This document shows, piece after piece, positions 44,560-58,900 of a DNA stretch of 64,000 nt. Position 1 is the stretch's first letter; each line of letters opens with the position of its first letter. Both the position numbers and the translations under genes were made by a program. The DNA comes from Thereva unica (Eukaryota > Arthropoda > Insecta > Diptera > Therevidae): NCBI GenBank assembly GCA_949987705.1, contig OX465283.1, positions 156,751,850 to 156,815,849 on the forward strand, given 5' to 3'. Below the pieces are notes generated by a model, which was not told the DNA's origin, did not search any database, and saw only the letters and a program-made list of their open reading frames with translations.

Positions 44560-46018
44560 TTCAGGGTTCCTTCGTACCTTGTTGTATCCCATCTATGTAG
44601 AGGAACGTAACAATTGCATTTATATTCAAGCCAATGGTTCTCGTTACATCCATGTTAAATCTCTCAGGAAATCTTATGATCCAACCACTCTGCTATTTTC
44701 AGCACGCATACCAAGAGGAGAAGTCAACTCAGAGCCCTTTACAATCAACAAGGATCACAAACTAGACGAAATGTTACATAAACGAATTGCGCTGGCGGCT
44801 TTTCGATGTCAAGGGAGGTTGTAGATATGGATCTCAACTGAGCTACTCGGTGACTGAAACATTCGTTCAAGCTCACGCACATAATGCTGTTCATGTAACA
44901 ATCGGGGAAAATAGACAGAACCAAGCCACATGTAAGCAACTGTGCTGAAAGTCGACCACAGGGTCCACAGTAAGAACTTGACTTGGGCTCCAGCTAGTAC
45001 ATTAGTACAGGATTCCGCGCTTATCTCGATCTGGTACTTTTATTGATCTGGTCCATGCTGGGGGACTTTCCTCAGGTGGCCTTTCCTTGATGGATTGAGT
45101 GAGCTGCTACAAAGCAAACCCAATCAGCCGCCGCTCTTCCTTAATTTTCTGGACCTACCTGCTCCCATCCCATCTATGGAGAATAGTCCCACCACCCAGG
45201 GGAGCAGGGACTCGAAATGTAGAAAACAGGGCTGCAATAACCCTCCTACCGTGACAACAAGCAGACTCAGACCGCCGTCGCTCTGCCCTAAGTTTCTGGA
45301 CCTACCAGAGTGCCACGCTTTCATGAACTCCTAATGCCAAATACAGCACTAAGAGAAAATCGACAAGCTCTTTTTGTAAGGAATCTGGGGAGCTCCAGTT
45401 ACCCGGGATCACCATTGCAGTGGTACGTCGAGCAGTCAAGCCTAGTAGCGTACTCCTCTGCTTTAAAGATAGTGCCTTTAGTGTGCCGAGGCTTCTCGGT
45501 CCACTGAATTTGAGGCTTTCACTCCAGTCTCGGGCGACCATGTGTCGTACTAGTCTACCCTGCGGTACTTTAGGAAAAATCCACAATAGCAGCACGTAAT
45601 TTTTTACAAACTTTTTTGCTTCGACTTTACTCAATATAGAAAAATTTAAACAACTGTCGAATGGATTGAATTTTTATGCACACGGAAGGTTGCTCAAATT
45701 TTGAGATCTTAAACGGGATGCAGTCCGAAAGCATCCCTGCTACCAGAATCTCTTCTAAAAAAATTTATTATTATAGAATATCCTCGCCCAAGACCAGCAC
45801 CTAGGTAGCCATTCGTTTTGAGCTGTAGCACCAAATATCACATTGAGAAGTCTCTTGAACTTGTAAACGTCGTTCTGTGGACCATGAACCTATCTTACCA
45901 ACATCATTGCACAATGACGAGGGATGGTGAGAATCCTGCATCAGTCGATTAGTGCTCGACCGCCTTCCACACATGACAGGAGACACCGCTGATAATCCGC
46001 ACTCAGACGAGTGTCAGA
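44560..46018. other. Intergenic sequence, repeats without confident identity
   Basis: Contains a duplicated TTTCTGGACCTACC segment (45147 and 45290) and short chance ORFs. No domain was recognised. Confidence 0.35.
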
Positions 46019-46229
46019 GGCCCCGGGTTGAAAGTCGAGTCGTCACAACACGACAAGTCGTTTGAGTTGAAGAAAGTGACGTTTCGGTCAAATCAAGACT
46101 TTTAGTACAGGGGCCTTAAATCTTACTAACACCACTTTGCATTTCCAGCCCTTGTGCTGAAACGTCACTTCAATTCTTTAACTCGAACAACTTGTCACGA
46201 AACCCGACTTGACGTTCAGTACAGGAGCC
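46019..46229. mobile_element. Hairpin (foldback) MITE, copy 2
   Basis: Arms 46019-46115 and 46148-46229 are inverted copies of each other and of the arms at 3580-3795. The ends read GGCCCCGGGTTGAAAGTCG and TTCAGTACAGGAGCC. The centre (spacer with ACCACTTTGCA) is the reverse complement of the centre of copy 1 with a few changes, so the whole element is inverted relative to copy 1. Confidence 0.7.
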
Positions 46230-46389
46230 AGATTCTTACTGACTAAACTCAGAAGTCGCCGCGAGGCATTACTTTGGGGCTTGCGTCACCAAAGTCACCC
46301 TCTACGGGCCCCTCCGGCATGGGCGAGAATATGCCTAGGCTCTGTTGAGACGGATCAGCGACCCTCCGTTTTAAGTATGGCCTGGACAA

Positions 46390-46605
46390 ACCGGGCCACC
46401 CTCGATCATATAAGCATTATCAGAACAATTGTGTCGGGGTCAGGTTTCCGAGCTCCACCTTCTTCTCGCCTCGCTCTGGCGGGAACCTAATACATTTGAA
46501 GAATGAATGGCGGGCGTCGTCCAAAGCGCAGTTCCCGTACTTTTCTTCAGGTACGCACGGAAAATACGTGCCCTGTCGAAAATTGGTTAAGGTAGTAATC
46601 AACCT
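46390..46605 (-). pseudogene. R1-like LINE C-terminal end
   Basis: The minus strand carries CVPEEKYGNCALDDARHSFF followed by KCIRFPPER, the CCHC-like zinc motif after RNase H in R1/jockey-type elements. Truncated on both sides. Confidence 0.65.
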
Positions 46606-46918
46606 CGCCGAACTCCTGGTCCAACCAGGTGCTAAACTGGACGATCAGGCACAATGGCGAATACAAAATGGCAAACTGGTAGTACACACGGTGACTCCTC
46701 AGCTTCGACTTTTCCATAACAAAAAAAAACTAAAATTTAAAAAAATATATTTAATATTACAAATGAAAATACAAAATTGTTAATACATACAATTTTACGA
46801 AAAATATATCATGTAACCATGACAAACAGTTTACGACTTTAATTGACGAGTTTAAAAAATTAACACAAATTTTAAGTATTTCTTTTATAACTAAATAACA
46901 AACACACAAAAAAAAACA

Positions 46919-49900
46919 TTACAAATAAGCCCCCCAACCAATGTACATTGATGCCAGATTATCAATGTTTGTAGCTTCAGATATTATAAAATTAACCTGA
47001 CCCTCGGTTGATAGAGGCATATTCGATGTTCTACCTTTTATCTTCACCTGAAAATTAAATTTCTAGTTTATTACGAGTTTTTGATTAAATAGTTATTTAA
47101 ACATACAAATCCTTTTAGCCTCTCCTCAATTAATTTAACATTAGCCATTGCCAAAGGATCAGTTCGTTCCGAATTACCCTCAGCCTTGTCACTACGACTC
47201 CAGCTAACAAGTGGATCGTATACAAATGGCCGCAATACAGACATTAATGTTGGCGTCTGTGCCTGCAGTACTCTCATTGTTATTTCACAACATTTTCGAT
47301 AGAGTCCTTCTACACCTAGAGGACCCATTGCTTGGATCATATTATGCGTAAGACGGAATGGAACTTTTTCTGGATATTGAAATGTTTCTCCTTTATTGAA
47401 TAAGCAGTTGAAATCGACATGAACAGCATCGCCATTTGTGCCATCGAATAGTATATTTTCCCCGTGACGATCACCTAGTCCTAATATGTATCCTACAATG
47501 GACATAACCGATGTTGTTCGAATGTATGATGTTCGGGCTTGATACCAGTTATGTGGTGTGGTAAAACGTTCCTTAAACCATTCTGAGAATAATGGTGGAT
47601 GACGGGGTAGAAGAGTGTTTAAGAATACATCACGTCTTTTCTTTATGGAGTCTTGAGATGTTCCAGCGGCTGCCTTAAGTTCTTTAACCGGCATAGCTAA
47701 GTTTCTTTGTTTGTAGTAACCCATAAGGATTTGCCGGAATGCATGTAAATTCTGTACCCATTCTATTACCCCGCACTCTTCATTTAGCGGTATAACTGCG
47801 TATGTTCTTATACCCAGACGACGTTCTCTAGCATCGGGATCTTGATGCAGGTATTGCTTAACAACTGCATTAAATTCCATTAGTCTGAAATCTTTTCGTA
47901 GATCATCTTTTGGTTTTAACATAATATCATAGTTCTTCCCATCGGTACCCAACAGGGTTACTCGACGCGGTTTTTGTAGAGACATTAATATCTGAATCTC
48001 TTCCTTTATGCCTTTTATATAAACAGCTTTATTTGGAAACGCATCAAACGCATTCGCCGGACTATTTCTTTCATCGATCGGCGGTAGAACTGGCTGCATG
48101 AACTGCTGGAATGGCATTATAATATGAGAGAACTGTGCATTGGCAAACAGCCTTGGCAATTGACGAACCAAGTTACTAACAGTTGGTTTCTTATCTGTTG
48201 ATGGTATTTCCTTATTTGTCAGCTCAATAAGTTTCTCAGCTAACGAATTGAAATCTGTGATTAAAGTTTGCATCGATGGCTGGCTTAAGCGACGATCATT
48301 AAATATTTCTGTACATCGTTTGACACGATTAGCATATGATGACTTGAAAACTGGCAAAATCATCCATAGTGATTGTTGTGGAAATTTCTGTATAAGTCTT
48401 ACTATAATGGTTTTAAGCACATTATAAACTTCTGTTGATGGATGACATATTCGACTAACCAATTGCGAAAATGCTGTAAAGAATATAAACAATGGTAAAT
48501 CTTCAGCGAATTTCTCAACAATCTCATTCATTTTACGTGATATTTTTCGATAATGTTCATCCCGGATCATTTGCGATGTGAAATCAAACCAAACGCTTAA
48601 CATACGCGGCATAGATTGATAGATATATTCACAGCCAAAACTCATTGATTTGCCGTAGTGAAGCATTATTTCGTAGAGGATCTCTCGACCACTGAAATTT
48701 TGCTGTTTTTCATCGGACATTGATCCGTAGATTTTGTCGAGATATTGAGCAAAGTGTACAAGACATTTTTCAGATTTTTGATTTCCAGCTAGGGATTCTT
48801 TAAAATAACGTATATTTAGTTCGGTGCTTATGTTCATCGATTCGGCATTGTAGGTAGCTTGTAAGAATTTCGCTTCAGCATATAAATTTCTTATATTTTC
48901 TGGTAGAACTCCGATTCCTTGTCCTTGTGACATATCTTCAACTTCTTGTATTTTTTGCTCAATAACCCGGAAACAATTTGTTTGATCGCCCTTCTTCCAG
49001 AATAGTTTCGCCTTTTCTATAAACAAATTCTCGGGCTTATATTGTTCAGCGTTCATAATACCAAGCTGAGCCTGCTGATACCATCCAGCATTCCTAGTCA
49101 GCTCGGAGCTGCGAATCCACATCTTTGCAATTTCATTATTAATTAACTTTGTGATGTTCGTACTCATTGTTTTGCTCTTTTGTGATGATATTATAATCTG
49201 TTTTGTTTCATCCAGTAATATTCTTCGTAAACATAGCAAAGGCTCTGTTATTCGTGGTGTAGGCTGCAGTAAAGCCAATCTAGAATCCCAATTTTTAAAG
49301 AAATCGTTTAATAATTTTATATATTCCCGTTCGGTAGCTGGTTTTGATAGCTCTTCAGCTAACTCCTTAGCCTTTTCAATTTCAGTTATCAAATGAAGCT
49401 TCATTACTTGCGGATAACCTTTATGATAGGAATTTTGTTCAACACCACCAGTTCTTAACAGCTTTAGAATATCACTTCGAATATGCTCTATTTTAGCATC
49501 GAATGCTACAGTATCAGCTTTACGGAAGCATAACAATGCTTGACCACATTGAACACCCCAATTTGTACTTTCATTAACTGCTTCCGTTTTCATAAGTCTT
49601 TCCAGCTCATCAAATCTACCAAGACGCCATAGCGGTTCTGCTTGGGTTTCTTTTAGAAAATCATTCAAGTATCTTTCACCTAATTGATTTATTAGACCAT
49701 CCGAAACAAGCAGGGCTGTTTCAGGTGTATCAAGCCGTAGATAACATTCAACAATATCTTTAACATGACTTGGAAGTATTTGATCTGATTGCATAAGTTG
49801 CTCAAAGCATGCTGTCGAATCTAGTAGTCGATCAGTCATGTTATTAACTAAAATCTGTTCGGATAGAGTTAATTCAGTTTTCTTTAGTCCAATAGCACCT

Positions 49901-52900
49901 TCTAAAGAGTCAGGATCCATTAAATCAGCATAAATTTCTGCTAAAAATGAAAGATTTTCTTGAAGACTAGATTTATTATTTTCGATATAAGACTCAAGAT
50001 ACATCAAGGCTCTTGCATATTCACCACAATTATAATTCGATTGAGCTATTAGTTTCTTATCAAATTTACTCAAAAATAGCTCAATTTTTTGATAAGTTTT
50101 ATTCGGACTATGACCGGTATATGCCTTTCTCCATTCTCGTAACCATCTTTCTAGAAAATCAAGCTGTTCAAAACCGATTTTAGCACATTTTATACCAATA
50201 TACTCTGTAGGTTCATCATTTCTCTCAGCTTGTCCTGATGGTATAAATTGTAATGTCTTCAACGCTCGTTTTCTAGTCTTATTTATTTCTGTTGCTGTAA
50301 CTTCTTTATTAACAGCAGCCTTAAAAACACACTGAAATTCATCATAAATCTCTTCATATTGTACATCACCACATGATTGTAGCGCATGGAATATTATATA
50401 TGGTAAAAATAGCGCCATAGTGTTTGAATCACGTCTTATCGCTGGCTTAAATGAATTTAATAAATGACGTGTTTCTTCTTCTTGTACAGCTTCAATCATT
50501 TTTGCTGCCCATGTTGATGCCCATTGTTCATAAGTTTGACACTTAGCACTACCAAATACTGGATGTGCCTTGACGTTTATATTAGTTTTAATCGCTGTAT
50601 AGCATGATGTTAAAAGGGGCTCCATTAATTGTCGCATTCTTTCGGGTATTGCTTCCCATACTTCCATTTTCTTTTTAGTTTTTGGGCAAACACCACGATC
50701 TAGGAGTATTTCTTGAATAGCTAGAGAAAAACTATCAACATACTTAGTATCCTTTTGAAACTGATAGGCTCTGCATAGTTCTTCAAGTGCCATTATAGCA
50801 AATGAATCTGTATGAATATTTAAGGAAAAATTTCGCTGTGGTGCATAGTTCGGCGGAATATGACTTGGCTCAATAGCACCAAGCTCACCTAAACATTTTC
50901 CTGAAGCTAATTGAAGATTTTTATCAATATGCCTGCAGCCTATCATAAGTATCTCTAAAACACTTTCAAGTATCGGATTCATATTACTTTGTCCAAGTAT
51001 AAGTTTATTCAACGTATTTCGATTCTTAGCAAATAACTTTGTTAAGTAATTCAATCCATAAACCCGAACAGCTAAATTCTCATGTTTTATTTGCGTCAAG
51101 AAAAACTTAAACTTAGCAATAAACCGATCACCTTTCCATACCTTCTCCGTTTGCTGAGCAATAAACTGCTTAATCTCAGTCGTAACTGGTAAATTTTCAA
51201 TAAAATATAAATCAGGAATATCCAAGCTTAATAGACTACCATTCGATAGTATCAAATACTTATAAATTGCATTAACATCATCCGAATTTGTTGTAAGTAA
51301 TGGCTCTAACGACGCCACAATTGTGCTCAATAATGGACCAAGCGTAACAATATCCACCGTATGTATAAAAATATTCCAAACTCTAGCGCATGCATCCTTT
51401 AACGTAGCATCATTTAATGTTAACGTAGTACGTAACATAGCTAAAATTTTAAATCTAAAAGGTGTTATGTGTTTTGATCCAATGAATCTTATAATTTCGC
51501 CGAAACTTAGTAGAGTTTCAGTCTTTAAAGATTTCTCAAAATCCGGATCTACTAAACATGCTTCGAAAAATGTTAAAACACCAAGAAATCTAGTTGCTAT
51601 ATATTCAGCAACTTCGGCATGTGGAATATCAGAGGATAGCTTTACGGTATCATCTTTTTGTAGTAAACATCGAAAGACTTTCATTACATTTGAAGGATTT
51701 TTGTGGTAATATATCAGAATTTCAGCTATTGTTCTCTAATTAAATAAAATAAGTATTTTCTGAGTATTGTTTCACAAATACTAAATAAAAAAATCATATT
51801 TACCTTAATATCAGATTGTAGCAGATTATATAAGCTCTTTTCAGTATTTTTTATTATAAAGTCAAGGCACTTATTGTTGATATCGGCTGATTCATTTAGG
51901 AATAAATATGGATAGGTTGTTAGGAATGAGGATGTTAGAATTGATTGAAGATCCTGTTGAAGGATACTTCCAACTTCTTCGAGAAGTTTAACACAAGTTG
52001 CAAACTATAATACAAAAAAAAAATAAGTAAAATAATAATTTTTGTGTAGAAATCATATACCTTTATACACCAGGGTAGAAGCATAGCAACTATAAGTTTA
52101 TAATGTTTTCGTATGAAGTATTTTGGACCAATGAATCCTAGCATTTTTGTTATCTGTAAGATTTTTTTACGTTATTTAAATTCGTGTTGTGTTTACGTCT
52201 GTATATCTTATAATATGTGTTTGGTTTACGACCAATTTAACAGACAATATCTAGTTTGGTCTACGCAAATACCTAACGTTGGGAAATAATATCAAGACAT
52301 AATGAAAAGCTTGGAGAATAACAAAGCTGCAGGTATCAGGGGTCAAATGGTGGTAACGACTAGGTGGTTCTTTGTCTGGATCTAAAGCCTGCACTACACT
52401 ACTCGCAAAGTTGGTCGAAGTCGAGAGTATAGAGAGGGACTTTGATTCACTTTGTGTAACTTTACTTCGCCTCGGACGACTTCGCACTTTTTGGCAGTTT
52501 TTGCGCCCGAGTCAAAAGACTCGAAGTGTTCGCGGTACCGGGCGACTAAGCTCTTCGCGAGGTTGTACGAATGTATAGTCAAGTACTTCGGACTTCGATG
52601 AACTTCGAGATGTACTTCGCCGAAGAAACTTTGGCAGAAGTGTAGTGCAGGCTTAAGAACTTCCGCTATGATACCGAATCCTATCTCCACCACCACGAAG
52701 ATGTTGACTTCACATCGGGTGATCTATGGGTGGATACTCTTGTTTATACAAGTGTAACAGACGGAGGAGGTTAAAGGCGAGTGGTTCGCGCCTCAAAACA
52801 AGGCATGAACCGGTCTGACCCTCCAGGTTGGGGGTTGGGCGACAGGCTGACAACCTTCCACGATTCCAATCCAGCCATCACAAATCCTTAAAACAGGCCC

Positions 52901-55900
52901 CGGACAGGACGAACTCAACGACAACGACCCAGGCTACGGAATATGGACTACGAACTTGGAACGTCGATGCGTTCGCTTTTATTATCACTAACAAAATACG
53001 ACACAGCGTTTGGTACCCCGGAATCCCGCCGACTTAACCGATTAATAATAGGGTACCAAAGTTCCGCTTAGGTCGAGTCTTCACCTAGCGTACTGTTTCC
53101 CAAACTTTCTATATCTGTGTACCCCTGGTATAATTTTCGTGACGCTAAGTACCCCTCGTCAAAAAAATGCATGTACTTAAATAATTGAAATACTCTGCGC
53201 GACAAAAGTTTCACCTCAGCTAGAAAAATGGGAAGCAGCTAAGGTGAGGTGTGCTGCATTGTAATAAATTTGGTAGAATTCTGGGTTGATTTTATGGGAT
53301 AATGATGATTTGGTAAACAACTTTTCCTGAAGTTGTAATTTAACCTTTTTAAATTTTTTTTTTAAATAAATCGGTACAAATATGTACAGTGGAAAGCGCT
53401 TATCACGTCAAGAAATCTGGGGAATCAAAAAGTTGAAAGAAGAACAAGTTGCACTAACAGACAAGTCGCCGTTAGGTTGAGTAGAAGACCTCCGAGTCAT
53501 CGATAACTTGCTTAAGGATCTCGAAAATTACGGAAAGAAGCCGATACCAGAGAGATTCAGGGCCGCAGCAGAGAGAAAGGATTAGGATACTGCGAACAAA
53601 TTTCTCCGGGACGGCAGGGAAATTCGAACTGAAGTCAGAGTAAAGTTTACGCACTGTACAGAAGATTTTAAAGGGCTCATTGGTTCTAGAACGTCGCTGA
53701 CTCAAGAAAAGGTCGCTAGAATTGCCTAGACACAAGGAAAAACGCCTAAAATTAGCTCAGGCTCTCTTTTTTCTATCTTTTCAGACGATGAACCGGATGG
53801 ATACGCATACTAGTGTGATATGCCAACTAAACCCTTCTCGTACCCTTGGAGGTATGCGTACCACACTTTGGGAAACACTGACTCATTAGTTTTGACAGAA
53901 GAGTTCTCAGGTGCATAATTATGCCTAACGATGGAATATGACAAAAGAAATACAACAGCGAGTTGTATGAAAGTTTTGACGACCCAGAACTCTCAACTGT
54001 AATAAAAATTAACAAACTAAGATTAGCCCTGCGACTAAACGGCTTATAGCAGCGGGAAATAGACCAGTAGGCAGCCCTAGAAGATGAATCGATACTGCTA
54101 CGGCTGATACAGAGGCAATGCTCAAAATGAACTGAAGACATGCTGCAAGGATCCCTCAAACTTGCATAAATGCTCTAGTGGACCTCTACCGAACGTTGAT
54201 TCTTCCGATTCTTCTTTATGTATCGGAAACATGGACACTGCTCAATTCGGACGTCAGCAAGTTCGAGGTCTTCCAAATGCGATGCTTGAGGCAAATTCTC
54301 GATGTCTCACTCCGCGATCGCCTCCGAAACGAGACAGTTAGACAAAGATTCAATCATCAGACACTGATCGCAGAAGAAAGACACTGATCGCAGAAGAAAT
54401 ACAAAAATGTCAACTACAGTGGGTTGGACATGTTTGCCGTATGGATGATAACCACTTGCCACGTAAACTTCTCTGACGAGACCGTCCGGCAGATTGGAGA
54501 ATTCAGCGATCGGCACCGAAAAAAAACCTGGCTCAAGAATATCGAGGACGACTTAAAGAATCAAGGATTATCAGTAGTTATCGAGGCTCGAGATGTCGCT
54601 AAAAATCGGGACAAGTAGGCAGACCCTACTAGTTAGGAAACGAATCGACTCTGCGACGGCTGATCTTAAACTGCAGACATGCCGCAAGGTTCCCTCTAAC
54701 TTGGATAAATCATGCCCTAGGGGAGTCCAAGAATGTCAGTCATCAGCGGAATACGGGAAATAACATGTAGCATACTGGCAACTATCCTATGAGAGAGGAT
54801 AGGCTAATATGGGGCTAGTCCCTTCCAAAGCTAAGAACCGCACCCCGAAAAATTAAGTATTATAGAACGAGCAACATTCCTCGGATACTGGAAGGCACGA
54901 TTTGGCCTGTTGCGCAATTGGATGGATGGCGTAACTTATAGACAAAGCGTACGCCGCCATTAAAGGCTACTTCAAGCCTAGAGTCCATAGAGGGAAAAAT
55001 TGATAGGCCATGCATTGAATGAGATAGAAGTAAGGCTTTCTCTAAATTCATACGGGCAATCCTTTTGCGTGCGAAGGAAATGGAATTGAACTGGCCACAC
55101 CTTGCACGGCAAAAACGAATATCTAGCCAAACAGGCCCTTGACTGGAAACCGCAAGGGACCCGTCGAGTTGGAAGAACTAGAACAACGTGGAGGAGAACT
55201 CTATTAGCAGAGACAACTGGGAGATCCTGGACGAAGCCTACAGGTGTCACACAAAACAGAGTCCGCTGGAAATAAGTAAGTCCTTTTGAGCAAACCACAA
55301 TGTAATCTAGGTTTCAACAGAATCTCATATGTTTTGCATATAATGAGAATGATGTGGACACAGCAGGTCATATTTCTATTCAGGAGAACGACTGATACAA
55401 GTTCAATAAAAACATTTTTCCAGCAAGGCTTTTCCAAAATTGCCTTCAAAAAGTTTATAAAATTATGAAAGTAAATGTTTGCTTTAAAATTATATAAAAA
55501 TAAAACTAATATTATAAATTATACTTACATTACTTAAGGAACTATAAAGACCAACATCATTTCTCAAATAAATACTAACACAAAGGCTAGTAATAAGCTT
55601 CAAAATATCCTGTTTATGCCAATTAAGCATATTCTTCGGTGTAATACCATGTTTCGAGCACATCTGCCCAGCACATAACGCCGCCTGATGCGCCACAACC
55701 GACTCATACCTTATCAGATACATAAAAGTCATACGAAACAAATGCAACAGCGTTTTTTCTGGCAAATCATCCACCGTTGAAAATTTCAATATCATATTTA
55801 TAACCGCTGATTGTAATGATTTATCAGTTTTAATTAGGCTTTCTTTTACAGAATTTAATAAAACACGAACACATCTCTCTAGAATTTCATCTCGTATTTC

Positions 55901-58900
55901 TGGTGGTTTTGTTAGGATTATTTTAATAATTGATTGTATTTGATTTGAAAATAAGTAACGAATGTGAATATTTGTATGGGATAATAGTTGAATCCATTTT
56001 TCTTCGATAGATTTGTTATCGATTAGTTCTAAGTGGCTTAGGAGTGTTGGGATTGCTTTTAGATCGAGAGATATTTCTTGTGTTGTAAGATTATTGAATA
56101 TTGATTCGAAATCTTTTTGTTGTAACGAGTGGTTAGGCATTCCTTCGAAATATACATGACAACCACGACAATCTTTTATTAAATTTAAGTAAAATTCTCT
56201 TTGCTGATCTTCATCGATGCAGTTGCAAAATTCGAAGTTATCACAATCATTGCATATGATTTTGTAGTTGAATCCAAAGTTATCTTTTGTTTTGAAGACA
56301 AATACATCACCATACAGTAGACATGTAATATCCTTAATGCATATAAACTGTGGTAGTTTTGATGATTCAATAGCAGGCTTTATTATGTTGTTTTCTACTG
56401 TTGTTAAAGGTATAGTTTTGTTTATAATAAGGCACAAAACAGCGCTTTGTACACAGGTAGATATTCCATTCGTCTTTATAATTATTTGTACTATTAAATC
56501 CTTGAGATATGAGCTTGCCTCTCGTGTTAACAAACTCGTTTCGATATTTGCTAACAAAGAAAAACATTTCATTTCAATTTTTTCTTCATATTCCGGAAAT
56601 AAATCTTCGATATATGGTATTGACGTCTTTGACTGGATTTTCAATTTTATTTGAAATATAAGCGCAACTAAATCGATTAAGTTGATTTGTGTAGATGCAC
56701 TTAATTGTGATACAAGTGGTGTTAGCAAGAAAAATCCAGCAATATCACTTAACAAGCAAAAATTATGCAGATTCATTTTTGGTGATTTATTTTGTTTTGT
56801 TAAGAATATATTGAAATTATTGATAAACGATTGTATATCGCTGAAAAATTGCAAGTTAATTACTGCAATTTGTGTGCCATTTATGAAAGTAAATTCGTTA
56901 CTGTGTGGCTTTTTAAGAAGACAAATTTTACAGCCAGAACCTTGTTTTAAGTGCAGCTCCTGATGCCATAACTGATAGCTGTAGTTTATGTTACTTATGA
57001 ATATTATAATTTCGCTTATTATATGAAGATGATTTGTTGAATCTTCTTCACTTAACAGCTTCTCTTCGGATAGTATGCTTAATGATTTTGTAAATATTTC
57101 ATGAATTTTCCTCCATGTCTCGCTGATTTTCATTAAATCTACATCATCCGGTGATTGTTCTATATCTTTCATAATAATTGGTTCCATAGCTTTTATAATA
57201 TCTATCGACATATTCAAACAACTATACAATTTAGTAAAATCATAAGAATCAGCAAGATTAGCAGCGCTGGATTTCTTAAGAGTTATTGTTAAATATTTCA
57301 CCAGCGCCAGCTCGACTTCTTTTGATACAATTCTAGCTGGTTTCCGTCGTATTCCTAGTATCAAATGAAGAATGTTCAACCAAATTTTAAATATTGTTCT
57401 CTGACATTCAGATTGACTATTATTATATTTTATAGATGGTAGAGCTTGCAGTAGATTAGCTAAAACCCGTGAAAACTTTTCAATTTGATTCATTTTCACA
57501 ACATGAGTTTTTAGCCAACTTAAAATCTTTCCAATTATAGCAAATATACCCTCAGAACATATTGTAACATAATTCATAATATCTGGATTTGATTCATCTG
57601 TTTTCCATAGTAATTTAGTTAAGTATTCGATAGATACTAGCTTAACATTAAATCGCATTAGATCAAAAGCAATGAAAATATATTTTGAGCATTCGGTGAA
57701 TGTGTCCTCGTAGCCTTCTAAGCCAATGGTCATAGCGTGTGATAGTATTCGAATTAAATTCTCTAGCAATGTATCTCTAGTTTCAACCTTTTTCAATATA
57801 ATTTTCCGGAAAGAAGCATCTGGATTTAATGTTATCATATAATTATTATCTTCCATATGAAATGATACTATTTCCACCGATTGACCAGCGATAATTTTTA
57901 TATCTATAAGATCTTTCATAATATTTATATACTCCTTTAATATCTTCTCAAAGAACCATGACTGCTTCAGTATACTAGCAGATAGAATTCCTTTTTGTAG
58001 TGCAACATTACTGTGGATCACCCTGGAAATAATCTTTATTATAAAAAAGGAAAAAAACACTTTTAAACCTTTCAAAATCCAGCGCCGGCCCTAGGATAGA
58101 GCGAGTAGAGCGGTCGCTCTAGGCGCCAGGTGGCAAGGGGGCGCGCCAAAATGAATGCAAAGAAAGATTTCGAGCGAATTTTGATGGCGCCTTTTGAAGG
58201 CGGGAGCACATTTGCGTTGTTTGTAGCCAGTCAAGTTTATATACTCATCAATATGACTCGAACACGACACAAGCAGGTAGCGCTGATTCCAAGACTGATA
58301 GTACATGGCCTTAGGCCACATCCTGCTCGATGTCCATTCCAGAAGCAGACTAAATACGGCGGATCTAAAGAGAATAAACTCGATAAAAACCGCAATCCCA
58401 ATGTGTAAGCAATCGTGCTGAATTTATGAATTGGGTACTGCGTGAATGTACTACTAACAATGGACTCCAGATACCAGGCGATTTTCGGTTTGAATTAGCC
58501 TTCACATGGTAATACAGAACGACAAATTTGTTGCGAGACGCCAGGACCGGATCCCGATTGTAGAACCCTTAGAGAAGAATAAGATGGTAACACAGAGTTC
58601 CTTTCTCACGCAGTTCGAGGGATCAATATAGAGAAAACCTCAAAAAAAACTTTAAAACATGGAACACTACTCAACGCTCCAAACATTTCTGGGGCTTCCA
58701 TAGACCCCAACAGGGCGACCTACAAGGCAGTTCGATATTTTTGAACCCATACGTCAAGGTTTTGAATGAGGCCCTAGTGAAGGAAAGTGTTCGGAATCGG
58801 GGCAATCTGTTCCAGCAAACCACGTTGCAGTACGATGAGATCACTCTTTCATTGGAAAAAGATCTCCTTAGAAGCTACTTGCGGAAGTACGGGCACCTAA

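Larger units (their letters stand above)
52154..55522 (-). other. ATR intron 2, 3.4 kb, TE-filled
   Basis: Bounded by GTAAGT (55523-55528) and an AG acceptor at 52154-52155. It contains a Harbinger-like MITE, a hAT-like MITE and several LINE scraps, described separately. The adjacent introns of the same gene are about 60 nt. Confidence 0.85.
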
